Positions 32,005 to 42,333 are shown, numbered from the stretch's first letter. The stretch is DNA of 64,000 bases from Paenibacillus oralis (GCF_003863965.1 NZ_RRCN01000001.1:3616304-3680303); one strand, 5' to 3'. The notes: generated by a model not told the origin, from the sequence alone. A program made the numbers and translations.

Positions 32005-33035
32005 ACCGGGAAAATTATCCGATGCATTTGCAGCAAAGGTCCCGCAGAGCTTATACCGTTATGATCATTTTTGCTTTGCTGATCGTCGGCGTGTTCATTT
32101 TTAGCATGAATACCGGCTCTATTCGTCTCTCTCCGGCTGACGTTTTCAAAACGCTGTTCGGCATGGGGACGGATAAACAGGAACTGGTCTTATACCAATT
32201 CCGCTTGCCGCGAATCGTCATTTCCGTTTTGATCGGCATGGGGATGGCGGTAGCCGGCTGCATTTTTCAAGGAATTTCGCGCAATCCGTTGGCCGATCCC
32301 GGCGTGCTTGGGATTAATGCCGGAGCTGGACTTGCCGTTGCATTGTTTATTTCGTTTTATCCGACATCTTCGAATGCTCCCGTGTTTCTGATGCCTGTGT
32401 TGGCGTTTCTGGGAGCGGCGCTTGCGGCTGCGCTTATCTATGTATTGTCGTTCAAGAAAAATTACGGGTTGCTCCCAATCCGTATGGTGCTGGTCGGCAT
32501 TGCGGTAGCGGCCGGAATCAACGCCGCGATGATCGTATTGCAGTTGCGCTTGCGTCCGGAAAACTTCCAGATGCTGCAGATTTGGCTTGTGGGAAGCATT
32601 TGGGGAACGTCCTGGAAATACGTGTTTGCTCTCATTCCGTGGTTAATTATTTTGATACCTTACGTGTTCATGAAGGCGCGCGTATTGAACGTAATGAATT
32701 TGGGGGACCAAACGGCGACCGGACTGGGTACCCCGCTGGAGCGCTCGCGGTTTGGCCTGCTGGCCGCCGCGGTCGGATTGACCGGCTCCTGCGTCGCTGT
32801 CGGAGGCGGCATCTCGTTCGTCGGCCTTATCGCGCCGCATTTGGCGAGACGATTGGTTGGGCCCAAACACGAGTACTTGCTTCCCGCATCCGCACTGGCG
32901 GGCGGTTTGCTTGTGATCGTCGGCGATACGCTGGGGCGTTGGGTGCTTCAGCCGTACGAAATTCCGACCGGTATCGTCGTTGCCATCATTGGAGCTCCCT
33001 ACTTCCTGTATTTGCTTTCGAAGTCCAGAGTATAG
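32001..33035 (+). CDS. iron-siderophore ABC transporter permease (FecCD family), second subunit
   Basis: A 344-residue partner permease that overlaps the first by four bases (ATGA). It has the same signatures, LYQFRLPRIVISVLIGMGMA, CIFQGISRNPLADPGVLGIN and FVGLIAPHLARRLVG, with about ten membrane helices. The two proteins form the heterodimeric channel. It ends 115 bases before the left end of an IS4-family element. No ATPase gene of the FecE type follows. Confidence 0.94.
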   Translation: MNRENYPMHLQQRSRRAYTVMIIFALLIVGVFIFSMNTGSIRLSPADVFKTLFGMGTDKQELVLYQFRLPRIVISVLIGMGMAVAGCIFQGISRNPLADPGVLGINAGAGLAVALFISFYPTSSNAPVFLMPVLAFLGAALAAALIYVLSFKKNYGLLPIRMVLVGIAVAAGINAAMIVLQLRLRPENFQMLQIWLVGSIWGTSWKYVFALIPWLIILIPYVFMKARVLNVMNLGDQTATGLGTPLERSRFGLLAAAVGLTGSCVAVGGGISFVGLIAPHLARRLVGPKHEYLLPASALAGGLLVIVGDTLGRWVLQPYEIPTGIVVAIIGAPYFLYLLSKSRV

Positions 33036-33150
33036 CTGAAGAAAAGGTCTGATTTGGGAGGGGGCGGGTGCGCAAATCGATATTTTAGGCGTACAGGAAA
33101 GTATGGTATGGGGATGGGAAGCTTCTTCTCTGAGATAGAGGTAATTTCTG

Positions 33151-34665
33151 CACTAGCGTTGCATCAAACCTATCATGATTCAAAAATTAACTAATTAAGG
33201 AAAAATATAAGTTATTTTCATGGAAAACCCATAAAAAAGCTCCTATTGTTAAGAGAGACGCGTTACCCATCTAACTCTCAACAAAAGGAGCCAAACCCAT
33301 GGGTAACATACACAATTTATCCCTGATTCGTCAATGCTTTTCTTATTTTTCGGATGAAAAAATTTCTTTTCCCATCGCTGACTATCGTGTCCCTAAGCTC
33401 ACCGTGATGAAATGTACGAAGCTAATTATGACTTCCCAACTGGCGAAATGGGAGTCGTATCGTCAAATCTCCCGCGCGCTTCGTACTAGCGAAACTTTAC
33501 AGGAGAGCCTGGAATTGACCAGTATCAGTGCCTCCCAAATCTCAAGGAAATTACCGGAGATTCCGACCGAGTGGCTTGAATCGTTATTCCTTGACATTAT
33601 GGGAAAGGTGAAGTTGCTTCTTCCTACGGCCACCTCTAAGATTGGCGCGGTTCGTATCATCGACTCGACATGTATCAAGCTTCCAGCCAATCTGGCCGAA
33701 TGGGCCCATGTGAATCGGACTCACACGCAAATCAAGATTCATGTCCGTGTCCTAGCTTTACCTACGGGTCAAACACTTCCCGAGAAGGCAATCCCATCGA
33801 CCGGAAATGTGAGCGACGTAGAAACCGTGGATCTGTTAGTTGAAGATGACAGCACGATTTACGTGATGGACCGTGGTTATATCAAGTACAAACAGTTCGA
33901 TGCCTGGCTAAAGCGAGAGGTTCGCTTCGTGAATCGAATCAACGAAAATAACGGGGTATGGCACGTCGAGCAAGAATTGCCGATTCCTTCAAACACGAAG
34001 ATTACTCGCGACGCTATTGTCCGGTTGGGGAGTGCTTTTCGCCGAACTAAGCAGACTTTGCGCTTGGTTGAATTTCGGGATGAAAAGGACCGTAAATACC
34101 GACTAGTTACATCTTGCTTTGATCTCAGCGCTACGGAAATTGCCGATATCTACCGGCAACGTTGGCTCATTGAACTGTTTTTCAAGTGGATGAAGCAGCA
34201 TTTACGGCTCGTGAAACTGTACAGTTATGAACCGCAGGGCGTCTGGAATCAAATTTTTTTGGCACTCATCACATACGCCATTGCGATGCATATTCAGCTA
34301 TCCAGTGGAACTTCGTTGAGTTTATGGGACGTATTACAGTCGGTTCGGAATTGTTGGGAAAAAAACCTCTCGATCTTCGAAGCGGAGCTTCATCGGAAGC
34401 CCAGCCGGTCATCAAGAGGACGACAGAAGGTACCAAAAGTCCAGAAAAGTCCACCGAAGTTACATACATCGGTGGGGATTATAAAGCCGCGGAAAACTGA
34501 GGGAAAGTAAAAGAGTTGATTTGAAAACTAAATATCCAAAAAAATGGATAAACGCGTCGTTTTCTGGTGCTCTCAACTTTTTGGCCTCTTTCCTTAAAAT
34601 AAAAATGGAAAATTATTACATATATTAAATGTTAATCTTATGTTAGGGTCTTTGCAACGCTAGTG
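33151..34665 (+). mobile_element. IS4-family insertion sequence, complete
   Basis: A 1515-base element bounded by inverted repeats CACTAGCGTTGCA (33151-33163) and TGCAACGCTAGTG (34653-34665); the similarity runs weakly further inward. It contains one intact transposase gene. The ten bases outside each end differ, so no target duplication is seen. Confidence 0.88.
33299..34510 (+). CDS. IS4-family transposase
   Basis: A 403-residue DDE transposase. The first Asp lies in IIDSTCIKLPANL, the second in YVMDRGYIKYKQFD, and the Y-x2-R-x3-E signature with Glu in YRQRWLIELFFKWMKQHL. All three catalytic residues and the family tyrosine/arginine are present and the frame is unbroken. AAAGGAGCC precedes the start. 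The lysine-rich tail (GRQKVPKVQKSPPK) is a usual feature. It reads the same way as the iron permeases. Confidence 0.94.
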   Translation: MGNIHNLSLIRQCFSYFSDEKISFPIADYRVPKLTVMKCTKLIMTSQLAKWESYRQISRALRTSETLQESLELTSISASQISRKLPEIPTEWLESLFLDIMGKVKLLLPTATSKIGAVRIIDSTCIKLPANLAEWAHVNRTHTQIKIHVRVLALPTGQTLPEKAIPSTGNVSDVETVDLLVEDDSTIYVMDRGYIKYKQFDAWLKREVRFVNRINENNGVWHVEQELPIPSNTKITRDAIVRLGSAFRRTKQTLRLVEFRDEKDRKYRLVTSCFDLSATEIADIYRQRWLIELFFKWMKQHLRLVKLYSYEPQGVWNQIFLALITYAIAMHIQLSSGTSLSLWDVLQSVRNCWEKNLSIFEAELHRKPSRSSRGRQKVPKVQKSPPKLHTSVGIIKPRKTEGK

Positions 34666-34844
34666 AACTTTTTGGCCTTATTTAGGGAACATGCTTGGAT
34701 AAGGCGCCTTATTACCCTCATCTTCTAAAAATAGGAGTAAAAAACTCCTCTATTTCTATTTAAATCCTTTTCTTGCTGAAGATAAGGACCTTTTTTACCG
34801 TTATTTCCGCGACCGACCTCCACAAAAACGCGGCAATGCGCTCC

Positions 34845-34884
34845 TAAAAAAGCCCAGAATCTCCGAGCTATCGGGTTCTGGGCT
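34845..34884 (-). terminator. intrinsic terminator of the epimerase gene
   Basis: The stem AGCCCAGAA/TTCTGGGCT has a T run on the minus strand (A run 34845-34850). Confidence 0.88.
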
Positions 34885-34893
34885 TTGCTGCCT

Positions 34894-35838
34894 TTATTTT
34901 TGTTCGCGTAGATTTGTGATCGCTTGTTCCAGTTCGGGATAAGCAAAGGTGAACCCGGCGCGCAAAGCAGCTGCGGGGAGCACCTTCTGCCCGTCCAACA
35001 GGAGCATGGACCGCTCGCCAAGCAGCACTTTGAGCATCGCGGACGGCAGCGGGAGCCAAAACGGGCGCCGGTATACACGGCATAAAATATGGCCGAATTG
35101 TTCATTCGTTACCGGATTCGGGCTGACGGCGTTCACCGGGCCGCGGATGTCCGGATGGGCCAGGGCGTAATCGAATAATGAAACGATATCCTTAAGGTGA
35201 ATCCACGGCACCCACTGCCGGCCGCTCCCCACGGGGCCGCCGGCCCCCAGCAAGTAAGGAAGGCGCATAAGCGGATAAGCGCCCCCGTCATTGCCCAGCA
35301 CCACGCCGATGCGCAGCTTGACCAGACGTTGCCCGGAAAACCCTTTGTCCGCGGCGGCCTCCCAGGCAGTGGTAACCTCGGACAAAAAATCGGTACGATC
35401 CGGGGCGAGCGGGGAAAACTCGTCAAACTCCTTGGTTAAGGAGGTGCCGTAAATTCCCACGGCCGAAGCTTGCAGAATCACTTCCGGCGGGTGGGGGAGC
35501 GCCCGCGCGAAACGTGCGATCATCCTCGTCGCGGTTAATCTGGACTCCAGAATCCGCCGTTTATTGCGTTCGGACCAATGCGTGTTTAGCGTCGCCCCTG
35601 CCAGATTGACGAAGGCGTTCGTTCCTTCGAGCGGAGAGATGTCCTTTTCGAGTTCACTCCAGGTGACATAGCTGAGAAGGGACGGCTGGGAGGCGGCTTG
35701 GTCATCGGGTTTTGACTGCGCAGGATTGCCGCCGCCTTTTTCACGGCTTACGATGATCACTTGGTGCCCCTGCTCCAGCCAATAAGCGGTTAAGGCCCGG
35801 CCGATAAATCCCGTGCCGCCAAAAATCGCGATATGCAT
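34894..35838 (-). CDS. TIGR01777-type SDR epimerase
   Basis: A 314-residue extended short-chain dehydrogenase of the YfcH/TIGR01777 group. The NAD(P) motif GGTGFIGRAL is at residues 7-16 and the C-terminal DUF1731-like part contains LLGERSMLLLDGQKVLPA. An active-site region around ILQASAVGIYG carries the Tyr. The substrate is not known for this group. The start at 35838 (GGAGG seven bases upstream) is preferred to an ATG two codons earlier that touches the ribosome site. Confidence 0.9.
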   Translation of the reverse strand: MHIAIFGGTGFIGRALTAYWLEQGHQVIIVSREKGGGNPAQSKPDDQAASQPSLLSYVTWSELEKDISPLEGTNAFVNLAGATLNTHWSERNKRRILESRLTATRMIARFARALPHPPEVILQASAVGIYGTSLTKEFDEFSPLAPDRTDFLSEVTTAWEAAADKGFSGQRLVKLRIGVVLGNDGGAYPLMRLPYLLGAGGPVGSGRQWVPWIHLKDIVSLFDYALAHPDIRGPVNAVSPNPVTNEQFGHILCRVYRRPFWLPLPSAMLKVLLGERSMLLLDGQKVLPAAALRAGFTFAYPELEQAITNLREQK

Positions 35839-35852
35839 CGTCATGCCTCCTT

Positions 35853-35902
35853 AAAAAAACATCCGGCTGTCTGAATAGCTGATTCTCGGCCGGATGTTTT
35901 TT
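35853..35902 (-). terminator. intrinsic terminator, probably bidirectional
   Basis: ACATCCGGC and GCCGGATGT pair around a 21-base loop, with A and T runs of seven on either side. It ends the DUF2621 gene. Confidence 0.88.
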
Positions 35903-35912
35903 TGCGTTGCGA

Positions 35913-36380
35913 TTATTTATTTAATAGATGCCGGTAAGGCTGATAATCAATCTGGTTCTTTTCCAGAAATTTGACCAGAAATTTATTGTCGCGTTTAGGC
36001 GTGGCTACGATATATCCTTTGATGCAGTGATCGCGGGTGACCTCGGCGGCCTTTTCCTCGAAGGCGATTTTGCCGATTTCCGCCGCAATGGAATGTTTGG
36101 CGATGTCCCGAAACGGTCCGGGCACGGGCTCAACGAGCTGATCGAGAAAGGCTTTGGTTTCGTCGGTCCACAGATGGCGGCTTTTCTCGACCCAATGATT
36201 TTGCCAGTCCAGCTTGGACATGCCGTCCGCTTTGGGGAGCACCTTTAAAAATTTGCGGAACATGAAAAATCCGCCGATCGTCATCATGCCAAGCAACACG
36301 AATCCCCAAAACGCAATTCCGTTCATAAACCAGCGATTGGGCCCTTCCGCCGTTAATAGTTGAACCCCCAGTTGCAGCAT
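35913..36380 (-). CDS. DUF2621-family membrane protein
   Basis: A 155-residue protein with one clear N-terminal membrane helix ([20 protein letters not shown]) and a basic, cytoplasmic C-terminal region ([38 protein letters not shown]). It resembles Bacillus YneK, the DUF2621 family, as I recall. The function is unknown. AGGTGATGA lies before the start. It is transcribed away from the endonuclease IV gene. Confidence 0.78.
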   Translation of the reverse strand: MLQLGVQLLTAEGPNRWFMNGIAFWGFVLLGMMTIGGFFMFRKFLKVLPKADGMSKLDWQNHWVEKSRHLWTDETKAFLDQLVEPVPGPFRDIAKHSIAAEIGKIAFEEKAAEVTRDHCIKGYIVATPKRDNKFLVKFLEKNQIDYQPYRHLLNK

Positions 36381-36537
36381 TGATTCATCACCTCAGGCGC
36401 TTCATTTAGATTTTCTGCGCGTTTTACGTTACAATATATTTCAAATTGAAATTATACCTTATTTCTTTATTTATTTCAGCATTCAAGCTAAAATAGGCTT
36501 GTTTAGCGATTTACTGTCCAAAAGGGGGAAAATATTT

Positions 36538-37653
36538 ATGCTTAAAATCGGTTCCCATGTTTCGTTCTCGGACAAAGGCCTGCTGAGCGCGACGGCCGAG
36601 GCGGAATCCTACGGCTCCAGTTCGTTCATGATATACACCGGGGCTCCGCAAAATACGCGGCGCAAGCCCATCGATACGATGTACATTGAGGAAGGCAAAA
36701 AAGCGATGGAGCAGGCCGGGATCGGCGAGATCGTCGTTCATGCGCCGTACATCATAAACTTAGGTTCTTACAAGTCGAACACCTATCAGCTTGCCGTTGA
36801 TTTTTTGCAGGAGGAGATCCGCCGCACCCACGCGCTGGGCGTCCGCAATATCGTGCTTCATCCCGGCGCGTTTACGGACAAGGATGCCGAGTACGGCGTG
36901 AACCGGATTGCCGAAGGTTTAAATGAAGTGTTAAACGGCACGAGCGAAACCGAAGTGCATATTGCGCTGGAAACGATGGCCGGCAAAGGGACTGAAATCG
37001 GACGCAGCTTTGAGGAGATCGCGCAAATCATCGACAAGGTGCAGCATAACGAACGTTTGACGATTTGTCTTGATACTTGCCATATTCATGATGCCGGATA
37101 TGACATCGTAAATGACTTGGACGGCGTCCTGCACAAATTTGATCAAACGATCGGACTGAACCGGATTGAAGTCGTGCATATCAATGACAGCAAAAATCCG
37201 GCCGGCGCGCAAAAAGACCGGCATACGCCGATCGGATCGGGCTGGATTGGGTTCGAGGCGATTCACCGGGTCGTGCATCACGAAGCGCTGCAGGGGCGGC
37301 CGTTTATTTTGGAGACGCCATGGGTCGGCAAGGACGCGAAAACCCAGCGTCCGATGTATGAGGTGGAAATCGCGCTGCTGCGCGGCGATACGGCGACGCG
37401 GTTCGGCGACGCGTTCCTGACTGACGTGGAGCGATTGGGAGGCTTTTTCGGCAAACAGGATATCCATCCGCGCAGCTTTGTGCTGGACACTTGGACGGTG
37501 CTGAAAAACGACGCCAAAGCGAAAAAGGCCGACCCGCGCGAGCCGATGGAACGCCTGTATGACATGGTCATCGAAGCGGGGCTTTTTCCGGACCAATCGG
37601 AGGAACAAATCAACCAGCGTCTGGTCGCATGGTTTGCGAGCGCGCACAAATAA
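36538..37653 (+). CDS. nfo: endonuclease IV (AP endonuclease), C-terminally extended
   Basis: Deoxyribonuclease IV repairs abasic sites by cutting the DNA 5' of the lesion, using three zinc ions. At 371 residues it is about 75 longer than the usual 280-300. Core motifs are present: [10 protein letters not shown] at the N-terminus, [51 protein letters not shown] and GSGWIG, followed by FILETPW. The extra tail after about residue 285 ([20 protein letters not shown], then [10 protein letters not shown]) is unrecognised. The ATG at 36538 follows AAAGGGGGAAAA. Confidence 0.93.
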   Translation: MLKIGSHVSFSDKGLLSATAEAESYGSSSFMIYTGAPQNTRRKPIDTMYIEEGKKAMEQAGIGEIVVHAPYIINLGSYKSNTYQLAVDFLQEEIRRTHALGVRNIVLHPGAFTDKDAEYGVNRIAEGLNEVLNGTSETEVHIALETMAGKGTEIGRSFEEIAQIIDKVQHNERLTICLDTCHIHDAGYDIVNDLDGVLHKFDQTIGLNRIEVVHINDSKNPAGAQKDRHTPIGSGWIGFEAIHRVVHHEALQGRPFILETPWVGKDAKTQRPMYEVEIALLRGDTATRFGDAFLTDVERLGGFFGKQDIHPRSFVLDTWTVLKNDAKAKKADPREPMERLYDMVIEAGLFPDQSEEQINQRLVAWFASAHK

Positions 37654-37690
37654 TCGACATCATCATTAGGAGCAAGGGGATTGGAGAACA

Positions 37691-38590
37691 ATGGAAACGC
37701 ATATTCACTCAGGCCGGCGGCCAGTGAAACCTTATGAAAGCAACCGGGCCCGGATGCTGATTTCCTGTCCGGACGGACCGGGGATCGTGGCGGCGGTGTC
37801 CCGCTTCCTGCATGAGCACGGGGCGAACATCGTGCAATCGGACCAATATACGATGGATCCCGAGGGCGGCATGTTTTTTATGCGAATAGAATTTGACCTG
37901 GAAAATCTCGATGAGCGGCTTGCCGGGTTGGAGCGGGATTTTGCCGCTATCGCCGAGCAGTTCGGCATGCAGTGGAATATTTATCAGCTCAGCCGCAAAA
38001 AGAAGCTGGCGATTTTCGTATCCAAGGAGGATCACTGTCTGGTGGAGCTGCTGTGGCAGTGGCAGGCCGGGGATCTGGACGCCGAAATTTCCATGGTCGT
38101 CAGCAATCATCCGGACATGAAGGAGTACGTGGAATCTTTTGACATTCCATATTATCATATCCCGGTGACGCCGGAAACGAAGCGCGAGGCCGAGCAAAAA
38201 CAGTTGGAGATCGTCGGCGGCAAAGTTGACTTGATCGTGCTGGCGAGATATATGCAAATCGTATCTCCGGCCTTGATCGAGCCGTACCGCAACCGCCTGA
38301 TCAACATCCATCATTCCTTCCTGCCGGCCTTCGTCGGCGGCAAGCCGTACGCCCAAGCCTATGAGCGCGGCGTGAAGCTGATCGGCGCCACCGCCCACTA
38401 CGTGACGGAGGAGCTGGACGGCGGCCCGATCATCGAGCAGGACGTGCAGCGCGTGACGCACCGCGACAATGTCAGCGAGCTGAAGCGCATCGGACGGACG
38501 ATCGAACGCGTCGTGCTGGCCCGGGCCGTCAAATGGCATATCGAGGACCGGATTCTGGTGCACCAGAACAAAACGGTCGTATTTAGTTGA
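37691..38590 (+). CDS. purU: formyltetrahydrofolate deformylase
   Basis: Converts 10-formyltetrahydrofolate to formate and tetrahydrofolate, balancing one-carbon units for purine synthesis. The 299 residues hold an N-terminal ACT domain (RMLISCPDGPGIVAAVSRFL) at about 18-95 and a formyltransferase-like hydrolase domain with VLARYMQIVSPALI, NIHHSFLPAFVGGKPYAQAY and the catalytic His/Asp of this fold. AAGGGGATTGGAG precedes the start. It follows nfo by 37 bases, with a terminator after it. Confidence 0.95.
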   Translation: METHIHSGRRPVKPYESNRARMLISCPDGPGIVAAVSRFLHEHGANIVQSDQYTMDPEGGMFFMRIEFDLENLDERLAGLERDFAAIAEQFGMQWNIYQLSRKKKLAIFVSKEDHCLVELLWQWQAGDLDAEISMVVSNHPDMKEYVESFDIPYYHIPVTPETKREAEQKQLEIVGGKVDLIVLARYMQIVSPALIEPYRNRLINIHHSFLPAFVGGKPYAQAYERGVKLIGATAHYVTEELDGGPIIEQDVQRVTHRDNVSELKRIGRTIERVVLARAVKWHIEDRILVHQNKTVVFS

Positions 38591-38605
38591 TAGGTTTAAG
38601 CGAAG

Positions 38606-38645
38606 AACCACCATGACGGGAAAAGTTCCGTTGTGGTGGTTTTTT
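38606..38645 (+). terminator. intrinsic terminator after purU
   Basis: The stem AACCACCA.ACGG/CCGT.TGGTGGTT is followed by a T run. Confidence 0.9.
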
Positions 38646-38816
38646 AAATTAGGTAATTTCAGGTGCGTTGGATGGGAATAATGATATAGCAATGGGTTAC
38701 GAATGATGATACAATAAATAAAGTCAAAATGATTTTTTCAATTTGATTGTTTTGTAATCGCAAGGTTAAGTTTTCATGGTTTTCAAGGATCTTTTTATGA
38801 TTAAGGAGGAAAATGA

Positions 38817-40844
38817 ATGCCACTTTCAGAGAACAACAAGATCGACAATTTGTCGATTACGACGATTCGGACGCTGGCGATCGACGCGATCGAAAAGGCG
38901 AAATCCGGCCATCCCGGCATGCCGATGGGCTCCGCGCCGATGGGTTACCAGCTGTTTGCCAAAACGATGAACCATAACCCGGACGAGCCGACCTGGATCA
39001 ACCGGGACCGCTTTGTTTTGTCCGCCGGTCACGGCTCGATGCTGCTTTACAGCCTGCTGCACCTGTGCGGGTATGACCTGCCGATGGAAGAAATCAAGCA
39101 GTTCCGTCAATGGGGTAGCAAAACGCCGGGCCACCCGGAATTCGGACATACTGCAGGCGTAGACGCCACGACGGGACCGCTGGGCCAAGGTTTGGCGATG
39201 GCCGTCGGGATGGCTCTGGCGGAAACGCAGCTTGCGGCGACTTACAATAAAGGCGATCTGAAGGTCGTCGACCACTATACTTACGGCATTTGCGGCGACG
39301 GTGACCTGATGGAAGGCGTGGCCAGCGAAGCGGCTTCCCTCGCCGGTCATCTGAAGCTGGGCAAATTGATTTTCCTGTACGATTCCAACGATATTTCGCT
39401 CGACGGCAAGCTGAACCTGAGCTTCTCGGAGAACGTAAGACAGCGTTTCGAAGCTTACGGCTGGCAAACGCTGCTCGTTAAGGACGGCAACGATCTGGCC
39501 GCGATCGAAGCGGCGATCGAAGAAGCCAAAGGCGATACGGAGCGCCCGACGCTGATCGAAGTGAAAACGATCATCGGCTACGGCAGCCCGAACAAGCAGG
39601 GCAAAGGCGGCCACGGCGGCACGCACGGTTCTCCGCTGGGCGCGGAAGAAGCTAAACTGACAAAAGAATTCTACAACTGGGTTTATGAAGAAGACTTCTA
39701 CGTTCCTGAAGAAGTGCGCGAGCATTTTGCCAAAGTTAAGGAACGGGGTATCGCCGCTTATAAAGCATGGGAAGAAACGTTTGCCAAATACAAAACCCAG
39801 CATCCGGAGCTTGCCGCTCAGTTCGAGCGCGCGGTAGCCGGCGATCTGCCGGCCGGCTGGGATGCGAAGCTGCCGAAATACAGCGCTTCGGACAAGGCGG
39901 TATCGACCCGCGTCGCTTCCGGCAACGCGCTGAACGGTCTGGCGCCTAACGTTCCGCAGCTGCTTGGCGGCTCCGCCGACCTGGAAAGCTCGACGATGAC
40001 GCATTTGAACGACCTTGCCATGTTCACGCCGGAAACCCGCGACGGCCGCAATCTGTACTTCGGCGTACGCGAATTCGGCATGGCCGCGGCCATGAACGGG
40101 ATTATGCTGCACGGCGGCCTGAAAGTATTCGGCGGCACGTTCTTCGTATTTACCGACTACCTGCGCCCGGCCGTTCGCTTGTCGGCCTTGATGAAGCTGC
40201 CGGTGACTTACGTGCTGACGCACGACAGCATCGCGGTTGGCGAAGACGGCCCGACGCACGAGCCGATCGAACAGCTCGCTTCCCTGCGCATCATTCCGGG
40301 TCTGACGGTCATTCGTCCTGCCGACGGCAACGAAACTTCCGCAGCCTGGGCTTATGCGGTTGAGAACAAAGCGAACCCGGTAGCGCTGGTGCTGACCCGC
40401 CAAAACCTGCCGATTCTCGAGAGCACGGCAGAGCAGGCGCGCGAAGGCGTAAAACGCGGCGGCTACGTCGTTTCCGACGCCAAGGACGGCAAGCCGGTGG
40501 CGCAAATCATCGCGACGGGCTCCGAGGTACAGCTGGCGGTTAAAGCGCAAGCCGCGCTGGCCGAAGAAGGCATCCACGTTCGCGTAATCAGCCTGCCGAG
40601 CTGGGATCTGTTCGATAAGCAGGATCAGGCGTACAAAGACTCCGTCATCCTGCCGGGTGTCAAAGCCCGCGTCGCCGTGGAAATGGCGCATCCGTTCGGA
40701 TGGGAACGTTACGCCGGCGAAAGCGGAGCCGTGCTTGGCATCGATAAATTCGGCGCCTCCGCTCCTGGCGATAAAGTCATCGCCGAATACGGCTTTACTG
40801 TTGAAAACGTCGTGAAGCACGTGAAAGCGCAATTGAACAAATAA
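38817..40844 (+). CDS. tkt: transketolase
   Basis: A thiamine-diphosphate enzyme of the non-oxidative pentose phosphate pathway that moves two-carbon ketol units. It is 675 residues, full length. Motifs: [14 protein letters not shown] at the start, the ThDP motif [19 protein letters not shown] near residue 160, [19 protein letters not shown] near 470, and the C-terminal [16 protein letters not shown]. The start has AAGGAGGAAAATGA before it. Codon use is strongly biased, as in highly expressed genes. The ppnP gene follows after 32 bases. Confidence 0.97.
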   Translation: MPLSENNKIDNLSITTIRTLAIDAIEKAKSGHPGMPMGSAPMGYQLFAKTMNHNPDEPTWINRDRFVLSAGHGSMLLYSLLHLCGYDLPMEEIKQFRQWGSKTPGHPEFGHTAGVDATTGPLGQGLAMAVGMALAETQLAATYNKGDLKVVDHYTYGICGDGDLMEGVASEAASLAGHLKLGKLIFLYDSNDISLDGKLNLSFSENVRQRFEAYGWQTLLVKDGNDLAAIEAAIEEAKGDTERPTLIEVKTIIGYGSPNKQGKGGHGGTHGSPLGAEEAKLTKEFYNWVYEEDFYVPEEVREHFAKVKERGIAAYKAWEETFAKYKTQHPELAAQFERAVAGDLPAGWDAKLPKYSASDKAVSTRVASGNALNGLAPNVPQLLGGSADLESSTMTHLNDLAMFTPETRDGRNLYFGVREFGMAAAMNGIMLHGGLKVFGGTFFVFTDYLRPAVRLSALMKLPVTYVLTHDSIAVGEDGPTHEPIEQLASLRIIPGLTVIRPADGNETSAAWAYAVENKANPVALVLTRQNLPILESTAEQAREGVKRGGYVVSDAKDGKPVAQIIATGSEVQLAVKAQAALAEEGIHVRVISLPSWDLFDKQDQAYKDSVILPGVKARVAVEMAHPFGWERYAGESGAVLGIDKFGASAPGDKVIAEYGFTVENVVKHVKAQLNK

Positions 40845-40876
40845 TCAGCGGCCGAGTCGCGAAGGGAGAGGGGAAC

Positions 40877-41191
40877 GTGGCGCAGCAATTGCAAAATGTT
40901 ACCGTGGAGAAGAACGCCAATATTTATTTTGACGGCAAAGTGACCAGCCGGACCGTATGGCTTCAGGACGGCAGCAAATTGACGCTGGGGATCATGCTCC
41001 CCGGGGAATACGAGTTCGGAACGGATTCGCTGGAAGTGATGGATATTTTGTCCGGGGACCTGAAGGTCTTGCTTCCGGGCGAAACGTTATGGAGAGAAAT
41101 CAGCGGCCGCGGAACGTTTACCGTTCCCGCCAAATCTTCCTTCAAGCTGGAAGTGCGGAGCGTTACGGACTACTGCTGCTCGTACGTCTAG
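40877..41191 (+). CDS. ppnP: pyrimidine/purine nucleoside phosphorylase
   Basis: A small cupin-fold phosphorylase (formerly DUF1255/YaiE) that splits nucleosides with phosphate. It has 104 residues, about ten more than the Escherichia coli protein. Family features: YFDGKVTSRTV, LGIMLPGEYEFGTDSLEVMD, LSGDLKVLLPGETLWRE and FTVPAKSSFKLEV. The GTG start has GGGAGAGGGG upstream. Location after tkt fits a role in handling ribose phosphate from nucleosides. Confidence 0.92.
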   Translation: MAQQLQNVTVEKNANIYFDGKVTSRTVWLQDGSKLTLGIMLPGEYEFGTDSLEVMDILSGDLKVLLPGETLWREISGRGTFTVPAKSSFKLEVRSVTDYCCSYV

Positions 41192-41224
41192 CGGCGGGTG
41201 CGCGCATGCCGCAAAAAGCAAATA

Positions 41225-41266
41225 AAAAGGCAGGTTACAGCGTTATGGCGCTGTACCTGCCTTTTT
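41225..41266. terminator. bidirectional terminator between ppnP and the dehydrogenase
   Basis: AAAAAGGCAGGT..ACAGCG pairs with CGCTGTACCTGCCTTTTT. Both convergent genes end here. Confidence 0.92.
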
Positions 41267-41284
41267 ACAAATCTTTAGGGAGCG

Positions 41285-42181
41285 TTACACCGTTTTATCG
41301 CCGATTTTTTGACCGATCCAGGCTTCGTAGAGCTTCACGACGGAGGAGAGGTCCTCTTCGCCGAAGCCTTGCGTTTCTCCCGTCTGGAACAGGCTTTTCG
41401 CCTGGTTCAGCATCGGCGCGGGGATGCCCGAGCCGTCGGTCAGCGCGGAGGCTAGCTTCAGGTCCTTGAGCATCAGCGCCAGGGAGAACTGGTTGGAAAA
41501 ATCGTGTTCGATGATTTTCTGGCCCTTCAGCTCTGCCGCTTTGCTGCCTGCGGAACCAAGCTGCACCAGCTCCAGGAACAGGTTGGTGGGCAGGCCGGAT
41601 TTGGCGGCGATGGCGAAGCCTTCGGCGAGCGCCAAGTTATTGATGCCGACGATGGTGTTATGGGCTAGCTTGGCTACCGCGCCGCTGCCGTTTTCGCCCA
41701 TGTGCAGCACTTTTTTGCCCATGGTCTCAAAGATGTCCATAACCTCGGCCAGCGTATCGGCCGGTCCGCCGACCATAAAGACGAGCGTGCCGGCGATGGC
41801 GGCCGGCGAACTGCCGGTGACCGGCGCGTCGAGAAATGCCCCGCCCAGCGCGGAAACTTGCTGCGCCAGCTGCTTTACGAGCGCGGGCGAGATCGTGGAG
41901 CAGTCGATGACTTTAGTCCCGGGACGCAGGCCGGCAAGCACGCCGTCAGGCCCTTCGTAAACGGCGGCGATGGAGGCGTCGTTGCTGACCATCGTGATCA
42001 CGATGTCGGCGGCGGCAGCGGCTTCCTTCGGCGAAGCGGCTACGGCGGCGCCTTGCTCGGTTAAGGCAGCGGCTTTGGACGCGGTACGGTTGTAGACGGT
42101 AACCTCATAACCCTGCTTCAGCAGGTTGGAGGCCATTGGAGCACCCATTGTGCCCAGTCCGATAAATCCGATTTTTTTCAT
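41285..42181 (-). CDS. beta-hydroxyacid dehydrogenase (3-hydroxyisobutyrate/tartronate semialdehyde type)
   Basis: A 298-residue NAD(P)-dependent oxidoreductase of the 6-phosphogluconate-dehydrogenase-like family. The Rossmann motif GFIGLGTMGAPMASNLL is at residues 5-21, the substrate-binding signature is DAPVTGSSPAAIAGTL near 118, and the catalytic Lys sits in GAVAKLAHNTIVGIN. The substrate may be a 3-hydroxyacid or tartronate semialdehyde; sequence alone does not decide. The gene stands alone. Confidence 0.9.
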   Translation of the reverse strand: MKKIGFIGLGTMGAPMASNLLKQGYEVTVYNRTASKAAALTEQGAAVAASPKEAAAAADIVITMVSNDASIAAVYEGPDGVLAGLRPGTKVIDCSTISPALVKQLAQQVSALGGAFLDAPVTGSSPAAIAGTLVFMVGGPADTLAEVMDIFETMGKKVLHMGENGSGAVAKLAHNTIVGINNLALAEGFAIAAKSGLPTNLFLELVQLGSAGSKAAELKGQKIIEHDFSNQFSLALMLKDLKLASALTDGSGIPAPMLNQAKSLFQTGETQGFGEEDLSSVVKLYEAWIGQKIGDKTV

Positions 42182-42333
42182 AAACGTTCACCTTTCAACA
42201 AAAATTGAACAGCATTTAATTATTTTAGCATAGAGAGCCTAAAACCTGTATAATGTGCCCTTGTCTTCGCTAGAAATTTACAGTATCCTAGGTTTAAGTT
42301 GTTTGAAATAATTAGACGGAGGTATTTTCAAAC

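Noticed and set aside
38826..40832. 668-codon open frame antisense to transketolase
   Set aside because: It mirrors a codon-biased, high-GC gene with unmistakable motifs on the other strand; it has no family features or ribosome site. A similar 451-codon antisense frame to pgi (42436-43791) was rejected for the same reason.
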